Numbered from the stretch's first letter, positions 50,756 through 58,506 are shown. The stretch: DNA of 64,000 bases from Kocuria palustris (GCF_007666205.1 NZ_VDOR01000001.1:186001-250000); one strand, 5' to 3'. Numbers and translations: made by a program. Notes: generated from the sequence alone by a model not told the origin.

Positions 50756-52043
50756 CGGCGACCTTGGCGCACACCTGCTCGTCGGTGAGCCCCTCGACGG
50801 CCTTGAGCTCGGCGCGCTTGATGTCCAGGTAGGTCTGCAGCAGCTCGGGGTGGAACCACCCGGAGGCCACCTCGTCGCCCGTCAGGCACTCCAGCGCCTC
50901 GGCGACCGAGGCGGGCAGGCGCGGGACGTCGGCGAGCTCCTCGGCGGTCGTCTCCTCCGGCCACACCCGCTCCGGCTCGTAGTCGCGGGTGATGCCCTCG
51001 AGGCCCGCGCGCACCAGGGAGCCCAGCACGAGCCACGGGTTCGACGTGGCGTCCGCGGAGCGGAACTCGAGGTTGAGCTGCTGGGTGGGATCGCCGCCGC
51101 CGATGGTCGAGGTGGGGCAGATGCGCAGCAGCGACTCGCGGTTGCGCTCGCCCAGGAAGATCCCGCCCACGCTCCAGGTGTCCGGGGCCAGGCGCAGGTA
51201 GGAGCTGGGGCTGCAGGCGCTCAGCGCAGTCAGCGCCTTGGCGTGGCGCAGGATGCCGGCCGCGAACTTCTGGCCGGTCTGCGAGAGGTTCGCCGGAGCC
51301 TCCTCGTCGTACAGGACCGGGGCGCCCGTCTTGGCGTCGTGCAGCGAGAGGTGGACGTGCACGCCGCTGCCGCCGGCATCCGGGGCGCACAGCGGCGCGA
51401 AGCTCACGCTGCGGCCGTGGCGCTCGGCCAGGTCGTGCACCAGATCGCGCAGCAGGATCGCGCGGTCGGCGGCCACCAGGCCGGGGGCGGGCTTGAGCGT
51501 GATCTCGTACTGCTGGCTGCCGTACTCGGGCAGCCAGTTCTCCGGCTGCAGGCCGACGGAGTCCAGCAGCTCCACGAGCTCGGTGCCGAACGGCTCGGCG
51601 TCGCGGAAGCGGCGCAGGGAGAACGGTGCGTTGTCCGCGGCGTCGCGGATCGTGAACTCGTGCTCGAAGGACGCGATGATCTCCAGGCCCGTGTGCTCGG
51701 TGAACTCCTCGAGCGCCTTGCGGGCGAAGGTGCGCGGGCAGCAGTGCCACTCCTGGCCGTCCGGGTGGCGCTGCTCGGCCAGCAGGAGGCGGACCTCGGG
51801 CTTGTCCTGGCCTGCGGGGATGTCGATCCCGGTCGTGGCATCGGGCACCAGGCGCAGGTCGCCCGTGGAGCCGAAGACGTTGTCCTCGGCGATATGGCCG
51901 AAGCCGTCGATCGCGAGGTTGGCGGGAACCCAGCCCACGCCGCGGCGCAGCGCCCGCGTGGTGTCGGCGGACGGGACCGCGCGGCCGCGGGTATGCCCCA
52001 CCAGGTCGTTGGTGGCGATGAAGGTCAGAGTAGGTGCAACCAT
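50745..52043 (-). CDS. Glutamine synthetase-like ligase (FluG C-terminal half-like)
   Basis: A 432-residue glutamine synthetase-family ligase. IIASFEHEF (about 122-130), VSFAPLCAPDAGGSGVHVHLSLHD, LGERNRESLLRICP and NLEFRSADATSNPWLVLGSLVRAGLEGI replace the canonical ATP, glutamate and metal motifs, with enough changes to suggest an amine other than ammonia. The N-terminus (WVPANLAIDGFGHIAEDNVFGSTGDLRLVPD) is the beta-grasp. It opens the four-gene operon and is preceded by an inverted repeat that the adjacent RpiR regulator may bind. Substrate unknown; gamma-glutamylation of a scavenged amine is the likely role. Confidence 0.87.
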   Translation of the reverse strand: MVAPTLTFIATNDLVGHTRGRAVPSADTTRALRRGVGWVPANLAIDGFGHIAEDNVFGSTGDLRLVPDATTGIDIPAGQDKPEVRLLLAEQRHPDGQEWHCCPRTFARKALEEFTEHTGLEIIASFEHEFTIRDAADNAPFSLRRFRDAEPFGTELVELLDSVGLQPENWLPEYGSQQYEITLKPAPGLVAADRAILLRDLVHDLAERHGRSVSFAPLCAPDAGGSGVHVHLSLHDAKTGAPVLYDEEAPANLSQTGQKFAAGILRHAKALTALSACSPSSYLRLAPDTWSVGGIFLGERNRESLLRICPTSTIGGGDPTQQLNLEFRSADATSNPWLVLGSLVRAGLEGITRDYEPERVWPEETTAEELADVPRLPASVAEALECLTGDEVASGWFHPELLQTYLDIKRAELKAVEGLTDEQVCAKVADAY

Positions 52044-52104
52044 GATTCCTCAGATGGGCCGGGGGTCCGGACGAGCATCCGCACCCATGGGTCATCCTGT
52101 GTTC

Positions 52105-52131
52105 CAGAATGACGTGATCTGGTTCATTCTG
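52105..52131. promoter_or_regulatory. Candidate RpiR operator upstream of the GS-like operon
   Basis: CAGAATGA (52105-52112), 11 nt, and TCATTCTG (52124-52131) form a perfect 8-bp inverted repeat 62 nt before the ligase start, in the 126-nt gap after the RpiR gene. RpiR-type regulators often use GAA-N-TTC palindromes of this size. Confidence 0.6.
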
Positions 52132-52169
52132 TGTCGCACGTTACATCCATCATCGCGCCCCGTACAGCC

Positions 52170-53039
52170 TCAGGATCCGTCCGCCGCCCCTGCCTGGAGC
52201 TCGGCCTCGGACTCGAAGCGAGCCACGCGCGTCATGCCGGCATCCCCCAGGATCTCCGTCACCGCCGCCACGAGGCTCTCGGTGATCGCCGTCGCCGCCA
52301 CGGCGGAGTCGAACGGCGAGGCGCTGTCCACCCGAGCAGGCAGCACGTGCCGCGCGACGTCCGCGATCGGGGAGAGCCAGCTGTCCGTCATCAGCGCCAC
52401 GGTCGCGCCGCGCCGGCGCATCTCGACGGCCAGCTCCTGGCTGTCCTTCGAGTACCGGCGGTAGTCGTAGACGACGAGCACCGTGGAAGCAGCCGCGGAC
52501 AGGACGGCGTCATGACGGGCGATGGCCTCCCGCGGCAGCAGCTGCACGCCGGGGCGCAGCAGCTGCAGGTGCCGCACCAGGTAATCGGCCTGGAGCTCGG
52601 AGAAGCGGCCGCCGGTGACCATCACCCGCCTGCCGGCGTCCGAGAGCAGACGCGCCACCGCGGTGAACTCGGACTCGGGGATCTGCGCGTACGTGGCCTG
52701 CAGGGCTTCCAGCAGGGTGCGCCCCGAGCGGGCCAGGACGCCGCCCTCCCCCTCGGCCTCGCGCTTCTGCTCGTACTGGCGCAGCGGGGAGCCGTCGTCG
52801 TTGAGCTCGGCGATCAGCGCCCGCTGGAAGTCCTGGAAGCCCGCATACCCCAGCCGCCCCGCGAAGCGCAGGACCGTCGGCGCGCTGACCTGGGCCTCTG
52901 CAGCCAGCTCCGCCACGGTGGTCAGGCCGGCGCCGGGATAGCGCGCCAGCAGCGTGCGGGCGACCTTGCGCTCGGCATTGCTGAGCTCCTCCATGGCCTC
53001 CTGCACGCGGAGGCGGATCGAGGGCAGGGGATTCGACAT
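52170..53039 (-). CDS. RpiR/MurR-family regulator with SIS domain
   Basis: A 289-residue regulator. The N-terminal HTH_6 (about 1-80) has RKVARTLLARYPGAGLTTVAELAAEAQVSAPTVLRFAGRLGYAGFQDFQ. The C-terminal SIS domain (about 105-265) has GRRVMVTGGRFSELQADYLVRHL, VLVVYDYRRYSKDSQELA and GATVALMTDS. SIS domains in this group usually bind phosphosugars, but relatives next to amino-acid genes bind other ligands. The ATG is 6 nt after TAGGCT (complement of 53046-53051), a leaderless arrangement. It probably controls the downstream GS-like operon. Confidence 0.87.
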   Translation of the reverse strand: MSNPLPSIRLRVQEAMEELSNAERKVARTLLARYPGAGLTTVAELAAEAQVSAPTVLRFAGRLGYAGFQDFQRALIAELNDDGSPLRQYEQKREAEGEGGVLARSGRTLLEALQATYAQIPESEFTAVARLLSDAGRRVMVTGGRFSELQADYLVRHLQLLRPGVQLLPREAIARHDAVLSAAASTVLVVYDYRRYSKDSQELAVEMRRRGATVALMTDSWLSPIADVARHVLPARVDSASPFDSAVAATAITESLVAAVTEILGDAGMTRVARFESEAELQAGAADGS

Positions 53040-53118
53040 GGATCGAGCCTAATGGCGCGGTCCGGCCGGTCACGCCCGACGGCAGTGCATCGGCCTGCGG
53101 CTGCGGGGGCGACAGGGC

Positions 53119-53153
53119 GAGGAGGGCCCGATCGCCATGATCGGGCCCTCCTC
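53119..53153 (-). terminator. Terminator hairpin after a small acidic gene
   Basis: GAGGAGGGCCCGATC (53119-53133), a 5-nt loop and GATCGGGCCCTCCTC (53139-53153) make a perfect 15-bp stem between the small gene ending at 53182 and the rpiR start. No T tract. Confidence 0.75.
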
Positions 53154-53181
53154 GGGTCATGCCGTCGTCAGCCGGGAAGGA

Positions 53182-53361
53182 TCAGTCGGAGCCCTGCGCA
53201 GACGCGGCCTCATCGTCCTGCCGGGGCATCACCTGCTGCGCCGCCTCATCCGCTGCAGGGGTGGCGGCGGTGGTCTTGACGCTCTCCTCGCCGCGTCCGT
53301 CCTCCTGCTGCTGCTGCGCAGGGCTCGTGTTCTCGGGCGTGAAGGGGGTGTTCTCGGACAT
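53182..53361 (-). CDS. Small low-complexity acidic protein
   Basis: A 59-residue protein starting at the ATG preceded by AGAGGAG. It is rich in Glu, Gln, Ala, Ser and Pro, with a Q4 run and no hydrophobic segment, so it should be soluble and disordered. It follows dnaB on the same strand by about 95 nt and ends at a strong terminator. No family recognised; a real gene is suggested by the ribosome site and terminator only. Confidence 0.45.
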   Translation of the reverse strand: MSENTPFTPENTSPAQQQQEDGRGEESVKTTAATPAADEAAQQVMPRQDDEAASAQGSD

Positions 53362-53456
53362 GGTGCTCCTCTCCGGACGGCCGGGCATCGAGAGCCCGTC
53401 CGTCTCCTCGGTCGATATGCCTCCAGGCTAGGCGCGCCCCGAGGGGCCCGGGAAGC

Positions 53457-54788
53457 TCAGAACGCCTCGTTCGCCATGTTCGCGAAGCGCGAGTAGTGCC
53501 CCTGGAAGGCCACCACGATGGTCTTGGTGGGGCCGTTGCGGTGCTTGGCCACGATCACATCGGCCTCCCCGGCGCGCGGCGACTCCTTGTCGTAGACGTC
53601 GTCGCGGTGCAGGAGGATGACCATGTCGGCATCCTGCTCGATCGAGCCCGATTCGCGGAGGTCCGAGACCATCGGCCGCTTGTCCGTGCGCTGCTCGGAG
53701 CCTCGGTTCAGCTGCGACAGCGCGATCACGGGGACATCGAGCTCCTTGGCCAGCAGCTTGAGGGCACGGGAGAACTCCGAGACCTCCTGCTGACGGGATT
53801 CGACCTTCCTTCCCGAGCTCATCAGCTGCAGGTAGTCGAGCACGACGAGCTTCAGATCGTGCTTCTGCTTGAGGCGGCGGCACTTGGCCCGGATCTCCAT
53901 CAGCGACATGTTCGGGGAGTCGTCGATGAACAGCGGCGCCGAGTCCAGCTTGCCCATGGTCGAGGCGATCTTGCCCCACTGCTCGTCCTGCAGCGTGCCC
54001 TTGCGCAGGTCCTGCAGATTCAGCGTGGCCTCCGCCGAGAGGATCTTCAGCGCGATCTCGTTGCGCGCCATCTCGAGCGAGAAGATCGCCGTGGTCATGT
54101 GGTTCTTGATCGCCGCCGACCGCGCGATGTCGATCGCGAACGTGCTCTTCCCCATGGCCGGCCTGGCCGCGATCACGATCATCTGCCCGCCCTGCAGCCC
54201 GTGGGTCAGCTCGTCGAACTCCACGAAGCCCGTGGGCACACCCTGCATGCCGGCCCGCCCGCCGGCGTCCTCGATCTCCTGGACGGTGGACTCCACGACG
54301 TCCTTGAGCACCACGTAGTCCTCGGAGTTGCGGCGCTCGGCCACGGTCATGATCTCGGACTGGGCCTCGTTGACCAGGACCTCGACCTCGCCGTCCTGCG
54401 AGTAGCCGAGCTGCACGATCTTGGTGCCCGCGGTGACCAGACGCCGCAGCACCGCGCGCTCCTGCACGATCTCCGCGTAGAAGCCGGCATTGGCGGCAGT
54501 GGGCACCGAGGAGATCAGCGAGTGCAGGTAGGCCGGACCGCCGGTGCGCTCGAGCTCGCCGCGCTTGGTCAGCTCGTCGGCCACGGTGATGGCGTCGGCG
54601 GGCTCCCCCTTGCCGTAGAGGCTCATGATGGCCTCGTAGATCGACTCGTGCGCCGGCTTGTAGAAGTCGACGCCGCGCAGCACCTCCACGACGTCCGCGA
54701 TGGCGTCCTTGGACAGCATCATGCCGCCCAGCACCGACTGCTCGGCGACGTTGTCGTAGGGGGGTGTGCGGATCGGGTCTTCGTTCAC
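53457..54788 (-). CDS. dnaB: Replicative DNA helicase DnaB
   Basis: A 443-residue replicative helicase. The N-terminal domain (about 1-110) contains PPYDNVAEQSVLGGMMLSKDAI. The RecA-like C-terminal domain has Walker A ARPAMGKST, Walker B LVVLDYLQLM and SDLRESGSIEQDADMVILLHR (arginine-finger region). It forms the hexamer that unwinds DNA ahead of the fork. No intein is present, unlike in some actinobacteria. The GTG start (VNEDPIRT) follows GGAAAGG. Upstream is a cluster of DnaA-box-like sites. Confidence 0.96.
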   Translation of the reverse strand: MNEDPIRTPPYDNVAEQSVLGGMMLSKDAIADVVEVLRGVDFYKPAHESIYEAIMSLYGKGEPADAITVADELTKRGELERTGGPAYLHSLISSVPTAANAGFYAEIVQERAVLRRLVTAGTKIVQLGYSQDGEVEVLVNEAQSEIMTVAERRNSEDYVVLKDVVESTVQEIEDAGGRAGMQGVPTGFVEFDELTHGLQGGQMIVIAARPAMGKSTFAIDIARSAAIKNHMTTAIFSLEMARNEIALKILSAEATLNLQDLRKGTLQDEQWGKIASTMGKLDSAPLFIDDSPNMSLMEIRAKCRRLKQKHDLKLVVLDYLQLMSSGRKVESRQQEVSEFSRALKLLAKELDVPVIALSQLNRGSEQRTDKRPMVSDLRESGSIEQDADMVILLHRDDVYDKESPRAGEADVIVAKHRNGPTKTIVVAFQGHYSRFANMANEAF

Positions 54789-54910
54789 GGCGGGCCTTTC
54801 CAGCGGGGACTGCTGCCAGGACGACGACGGCCGCCCGGCCCGCCCATTCTGGCCCACCCCGCAGACGTCGCAGGACGCCCGGCGATGGCTCTTGAAGTTA
54901 CATGGATGAG

Positions 54911-55133
54911 GTTTATCCACCAGATGTGGACAACTTGTGGACGGCCTGTGGGGCGCGCCGCGGGAGCCTGTGCGCAGACGGTGCAGATCTTCGTCGCCGC
55001 TGTGGATATCCACAGCCCGAAGTGACGTGAACGAAGGGTGAATGCCCAGGTCAACGAGGCGTTTCCGGACTTCTCCACGCCGTGTGCACAACTTTCCACA
55101 GCGCATGTCCACACGGGTGAGCGTGTTCCCACA
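54911..55133. promoter_or_regulatory. Cluster of DnaA-box-like sites upstream of dnaB
   Basis: The 397-nt gap before dnaB holds several 9-mers close to TTGTCCACA or TTATCCACA. TTATCCACC is at 54913-54921. TGTGGACAA (54925-54933) is a perfect actinobacterial box on the minus strand. TGTGGATATCCACA (55001-55014) is a palindrome of two back-to-back boxes. CTTTCCACA is at 55092-55100 and ATGTCCACA at 55105-55113; weaker ones are TGTGGACGG (54936-54944) and TTCCCACAG (near 55127-55135). This may be a DnaA titration or dnaB control region. No dnaA or dnaN lies next to it. Confidence 0.65.
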
Positions 55134-55185
55134 GCCCTGCTGATCGCACCGCGGGGCCGTGGAGAACCAGTCCTCGGCGCCGCGC

Positions 55186-55626
55186 TCAGGCGCCCAGCGC
55201 CAGCTGCAGCAGCAGGATCAGCGTGGCCGGGCTGACCACGACCGACAGGATCATGACGAGCACGTTCCACGGCCGGTGGGGCCGGTGCGAGACCACACTG
55301 GCCAGGGCGGTGAGGAACGCCCCCACCTCCGCGATGGTCGCCACGATCAGCCCGCCGAAGAACGATGCCGTCATGACCGCTCCCGACCCGGTGTTGCCGA
55401 GCCCGAAGGCGGCCGCGAAGGCCAGCAGGCCCACGATCCACAGGACGATGGCGATCGGCATCAGCCGGGCCTCCGCGCGGCCGCCTCGCCGCTTCCCGCG
55501 GCGCGGGCCGCGACCGGGGCCCGACCGCGCGGACGAAGTGCCGGCCGCGGCCGTCGACGGCCGGCTCGCGGCCGGGCGGGAGCTGGAGCGGGGGCGTCGT
55601 CGATCGTCGCGGGAGGAGCGGGACAT
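55186..55626 (-). CDS. Membrane protein with Arg-rich N-terminus
   Basis: A 146-residue protein. The first about 55 residues are Arg/Ser/Pro-rich (MSRSSRDDRRRPRSSS onward) and likely disordered and cytoplasmic. Three hydrophobic helices follow: IAIVLWIVGLLAFAAAFGLG, AVMTASFFGGLIVATIAEVGAFLTAL and WNVLVMILSVVVSPATLILLLQL. No family recognised. It is divergent from the marR gene. Confidence 0.65.
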   Translation of the reverse strand: MSRSSRDDRRRPRSSSRPAASRPSTAAAGTSSARSGPGRGPRRGKRRGGRAEARLMPIAIVLWIVGLLAFAAAFGLGNTGSGAVMTASFFGGLIVATIAEVGAFLTALASVVSHRPHRPWNVLVMILSVVVSPATLILLLQLALGA

Positions 55627-55700
55627 GGCGCAGATGGTGCCACCGGAATCTGTGCGCGAGCGCACGGCAACGTGAGCGGCAACCCGCAGGCCGCGACTGA

Positions 55701-55725
55701 TGACGCGTCACGTGAAAGGTATCCT
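55701..55725 (+). promoter_or_regulatory. Leaderless marR promoter with palindrome in the spacer
   Basis: TATCCT (55720-55725) lies six bases before the marR ATG, so the mRNA is probably leaderless. The perfect palindrome TGACGCGTCA (55701-55710) sits where a repressor would block the promoter, suggesting autoregulation. A clear -35 was not found. Confidence 0.5.
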
Positions 55726-55731
55726 GGGGGC

Positions 55732-56313
55732 ATGACCTCTGCATCCGACACCGAGCCCCTCGCCGCCCCCGCCGCACAGGACCAGCCCTCGGACCCGGGC
55801 ACGTCCGCGAGCGAGCGCGGCCCGTCGGCGGATCGGGATGTCGACTGGCTCTCGGCGCACGAGGAGACCGTCTGGCGTCGCTGGCTCGCCGTGAGCAGCC
55901 GTGTGCCCACCGCGCTGTCCTCGCAGCTGCAGGCCGACTCCGGCCTGTCCCTGCAGGACTACGACGTCCTGGTCATGCTCAACGACAGCGCCTCGTGCTC
56001 GTGCCGCATCACCGAGCTCGCCGGCCTGCTCGACTGGGAGCGCTCCCGCATGTCGCACCATCTGACCCGCATGGAGAAGCGCGGCCTGATCGCCCGCTCC
56101 GCGGCGCCGGACGACGGCCGCGCACAGCTCGCCGCGCTCACCGAGGCGGGCCGGCAGGCCCTGGCGGCCGCCGCCCCGGGCCATCTGGGGGCCGTGCGCC
56201 GGTCGTTCTTCGACGCGCTGGACGACCAGGACATCGAGGACCTGGACCGCATCACCTCCCGGATCGCGCGGAAGCTCGACATCCGCCGCCCGGACTGCAT
56301 GCCGATCGACTGA
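55732..56313 (+). CDS. MarR-family transcriptional regulator
   Basis: A 193-residue MarR regulator with a 45-residue disordered N-terminal extension. The winged helix contains LSLQDYDVLVMLNDSASCSCRITELAGLLDWERSRMSHHLTRMEKRGLIARSAAPDDGRAQLAALTEAGR, with the recognition helix and the DxR wing. CSC at about 85-87 might sense redox, but that is speculative. It is followed 161 nt later by the LLM monooxygenase and FMN reductase genes, with TTGACATGTCA in between, so it likely represses them. Confidence 0.88.
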   Translation: MTSASDTEPLAAPAAQDQPSDPGTSASERGPSADRDVDWLSAHEETVWRRWLAVSSRVPTALSSQLQADSGLSLQDYDVLVMLNDSASCSCRITELAGLLDWERSRMSHHLTRMEKRGLIARSAAPDDGRAQLAALTEAGRQALAAAAPGHLGAVRRSFFDALDDQDIEDLDRITSRIARKLDIRRPDCMPID

Positions 56314-56376
56314 GCCCCGACAGCGACGACCGCCGCACCGCCGCCGGTGCGGGGGTGCGCCGGTGCGACCCAATGA

Positions 56377-56392
56377 TTGACATGTCACTCAA
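56377..56392. promoter_or_regulatory. Candidate MarR operator before the monooxygenase
   Basis: The perfect palindrome TGACATGTCA (56378-56387) overlaps TTGA (56377-56380) and TCAA (56389-56392), a typical MarR-box layout, 82 nt before the monooxygenase start. Confidence 0.5.
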
Positions 56393-56473
56393 ATAGCGCC
56401 AGACTCGTCCGTGAAACGTCACGCGAAGGGTCGTCCGCCGGCCCCGCGGCTCGTCACCCAAGGAGTGAGCACC

Positions 56474-57610
56474 ATGCAGTTCGGCATCTTCACCATCGGC
56501 GACGTCACACCGGACCCCACGACCGGCAAGGCGCCCTCCGAGGCGCAGCGCATCCGGTCGATGACCAGGTACGCGCTCAAGGCGGAGGAGGTGGGCCTCG
56601 ATGTCTTCGCCACGGGCGAGCACCACAACCCGCCGTTCGTGCCGTCCTCTCCGACCACGCATCTGGCCTACATCGCCGCGCAGACCGAGCGCCTGCGCTT
56701 CTCGACGGCGACCACGCTGATCACCACGAACGATCCCGTGAAGATCGCCGAGGACTACGCCTTCCTGCAGCACCTCTCCGGCGGCCGCGTGGATCTCACG
56801 ATGGGCCGCGGCAACACGGGCCCGGTCTACCCGTGGTTCGGCAAGGACATCCGCCAGGGCATCCCGCTGGCCATCGAGAACTACCACCTCCTGCGCAAGC
56901 TCTGGCGAGAGGAGGTCGTGAACTGGCAGGGCAAGTTCCGCACCCCGCTGAACAGCTACACCTCGACCCCGTGGCCGCTGGACGACACCCCGCCGTTCGT
57001 GTGGCACGGCTCGATCCGCTCGCCCGAGATCGCCGAGCAGGCGGCCTATTACGGCGACGGCTTCTTCCACAACCACATCTTCTGGAACATCGAGCACACC
57101 GCCTCGATGGTCGACCTCTACCGGCAGCGCTTCGAGCACTACGGCCACGGTGCCGCGGACCAGGCGATCGTGGGTCTCGGCGGCCAGTTCTTCGCCGCCG
57201 AGACCGAGGCGGAGGCCAAGCGCGTCTTCCGCCCGTACTTCGACAACGCGCCGGTCTACGGCCACGGCCCCTCGCTCGAGGACTTCAGCCGCATGACTCC
57301 GCTGACCGTGGGCACCCCCGAGCAGATCGCCGACCGATACCTGGGCTACGCCGATCAGGTGGGCGACTACCAGCGCCAGATGTTCCTGCTCGACCACGCC
57401 GGGCTCCCGGAGGAGATGGTCCTGGAGCAGATCGAGATCCTGGGCCGCGAGATCGTCCCCCGCCTGCGCGAGGGCTTCGAGTCCCGGCGCCCGTCGCACG
57501 TCCCCTCCGACCCGCCCACGCACGAGTCCCTGCGGGCCCAGGGGCCGGACTCCCCGCATCGCCAGGTCATCAGCGCCCAGCCGCAGGACGAGGAGGCGCA
57601 GACCCGATGA
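56474..57610 (+). CDS. LLM-class FMN-dependent monooxygenase (CE1758 type)
   Basis: A 378-residue luciferase-like monooxygenase. MQFGIFTIGDVTPDPTTG, EEVGLDVFATGEHHNPPFVPSSPTTHLAYIAAQTERLRFSTATTLITTNDPVKIAEDYAFLQHLSGGRVDLTMGRGNTGPVYPWFG are diagnostic for the CE1758 group, which works with a partner FMN reductase. The ATG follows AAGGAGTG. It overlaps the FMN reductase by 4 nt (ATGA), fitting a two-component oxygenase. Substrate unknown. Confidence 0.92.
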   Translation: MQFGIFTIGDVTPDPTTGKAPSEAQRIRSMTRYALKAEEVGLDVFATGEHHNPPFVPSSPTTHLAYIAAQTERLRFSTATTLITTNDPVKIAEDYAFLQHLSGGRVDLTMGRGNTGPVYPWFGKDIRQGIPLAIENYHLLRKLWREEVVNWQGKFRTPLNSYTSTPWPLDDTPPFVWHGSIRSPEIAEQAAYYGDGFFHNHIFWNIEHTASMVDLYRQRFEHYGHGAADQAIVGLGGQFFAAETEAEAKRVFRPYFDNAPVYGHGPSLEDFSRMTPLTVGTPEQIADRYLGYADQVGDYQRQMFLLDHAGLPEEMVLEQIEILGREIVPRLREGFESRRPSHVPSDPPTHESLRAQGPDSPHRQVISAQPQDEEAQTR

Positions 57611-58278
57611 CACGGCAGCTCGTCGTCCTCTCGGCGGGGCTGTCCTCGCCGTCGTCCACCCGCCTGCTCTCCGAGCGGATCGGGCAGGCGGTCGCATCCC
57701 GGGTCGGCGCCCGCGGCGAGGCCCTCGAGGTCTCCCATGTCGAGCTGCGGGACCTGGCCCTGCCCCTGGCCCGGGCGATGACCACCGGCGGGCTCCCCGA
57801 CCCGGCGCTCGACGAGGTCAAGCGGCAGATCGCCGGGGCCGACGGCCTGGTGGCCGTCACCCCGATCTTCCGCGCCTCGTACTCGGGGCTGTTCAAGATG
57901 TTCTTCGACGTCCTGGACGACGAGGCGCTGATCGATCTTCCGGTGCTCATCGCCGCGACCGCCGGCACCCCGCGGCACAGTCTCGCGCTGGATCACTCCC
58001 TGCGTCCGCTGTTCGCCTACCTGAGGGCGGTCGTCCTGCCCACGGGCGTCTTCGCGGCGACCGACGACTTCGGGTCCGGGGACACCGGCGCGCTCGAGGC
58101 CCGCATCGCCCGCGCCGCGTCGGAGATGGCAGCGGCGATCGTCTCCGACTCCGCCGGCGTCGAGGGATTCCTGCCCGCCGACGAGCACGAGCCGGGGGCG
58201 CGCTCGCGCACCAGCGGCGTGGACCTGGGTCCGGCCCCGGACTTCGCGCAGCTGCTGAAGGGCCATGACGGATCCTGA
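57607..58278 (+). CDS. NAD(P)H-dependent FMN reductase (CE1759 type)
   Basis: A 223-residue flavodoxin-fold reductase that supplies FMNH2 to the partner monooxygenase. VVLSAGLSSPSSTRLLSERI is the phosphate-binding loop, VTPIFRASYSGLFKMFFDVLDDEAL the flavin-binding helix region, and ATAGTPRHSLALDHSLRPLFAYLRAVVLPTGVFA the family core. It overlaps the LLM gene by 4 nt. The acidic C-terminal tail is not conserved in most flavodoxin-fold reductases. Confidence 0.92.
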   Translation: MTRQLVVLSAGLSSPSSTRLLSERIGQAVASRVGARGEALEVSHVELRDLALPLARAMTTGGLPDPALDEVKRQIAGADGLVAVTPIFRASYSGLFKMFFDVLDDEALIDLPVLIAATAGTPRHSLALDHSLRPLFAYLRAVVLPTGVFAATDDFGSGDTGALEARIARAASEMAAAIVSDSAGVEGFLPADEHEPGARSRTSGVDLGPAPDFAQLLKGHDGS

Positions 58279-58362
58279 CCCCTGAACCGTCGCAGGCCGC
58301 GCCACGGTCCACGAGATGGCCGTTGACATCGGTATATGTTGCATACGACATCCGACACCCAC

Positions 58363-58389
58363 GAGGGCGTCCCGTTGCGGGACGCCCTC
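58363..58389 (+). terminator. Terminator-like hairpin between FMN reductase and thiamine gene
   Basis: GAGGGCGTCCC (58363-58373), loop GTTGC and GGGACGCCCTC (58379-58389) form a perfect 11-bp stem 85 nt after the reductase stop. No T run. A TTGACA at 58325-58330 upstream has no good -10. Confidence 0.65.
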
Positions 58390-58394
58390 GGCGC

Positions 58395-58422
58395 TGTGAC
58401 CGGGGCCCGTCTGCCCTACAGT
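58395..58422 (+). promoter_or_regulatory. Promoter of the TPP riboswitch transcript
   Basis: TGTGAC (58395-58400), a 16-nt spacer and TACAGT (58417-58422) form a typical actinobacterial promoter. The predicted start, near 58429, is at the first base of the riboswitch. Confidence 0.6.
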
Positions 58423-58429
58423 GGGCAGC

Positions 58430-58501
58430 GGACACGGGGTGCGCCGCGCGCGCTGAGATCACACCCGTGGAACCTGATCTAGCTCGCACTAGCGAAGGGA
58501 T
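58430..58501 (+). ncRNA. TPP riboswitch (THI element)
   Basis: The conserved thi-box parts are present in order: GGACACGGGGTGC at the 5' side, GCTGAGATCACACCC (58451-58466), GTGGAACCTGATCTAGCTCGCACTAGCGAAGGGA up to 58500. These bind thiamine pyrophosphate. The ribosome site AAGGGA (58495-58500) is part of the last stem and is six bases from the ATG at 58507, so ligand binding most likely blocks translation. Confidence 0.92.
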
Positions 58502-58506
58502 GTCCC

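Noticed and set aside
54911-55133. Main chromosomal origin (oriC)
   Set aside because: Boxes are present, but dnaA, dnaN and rpmH are not adjacent; the region is better described as a DnaA-box cluster upstream of dnaB.
58325-58355. TTGACA at 58325 as thiamine gene promoter
   Set aside because: No -10 at a suitable distance, and a strong hairpin follows; the TGTGAC/TACAGT pair starts exactly at the riboswitch.
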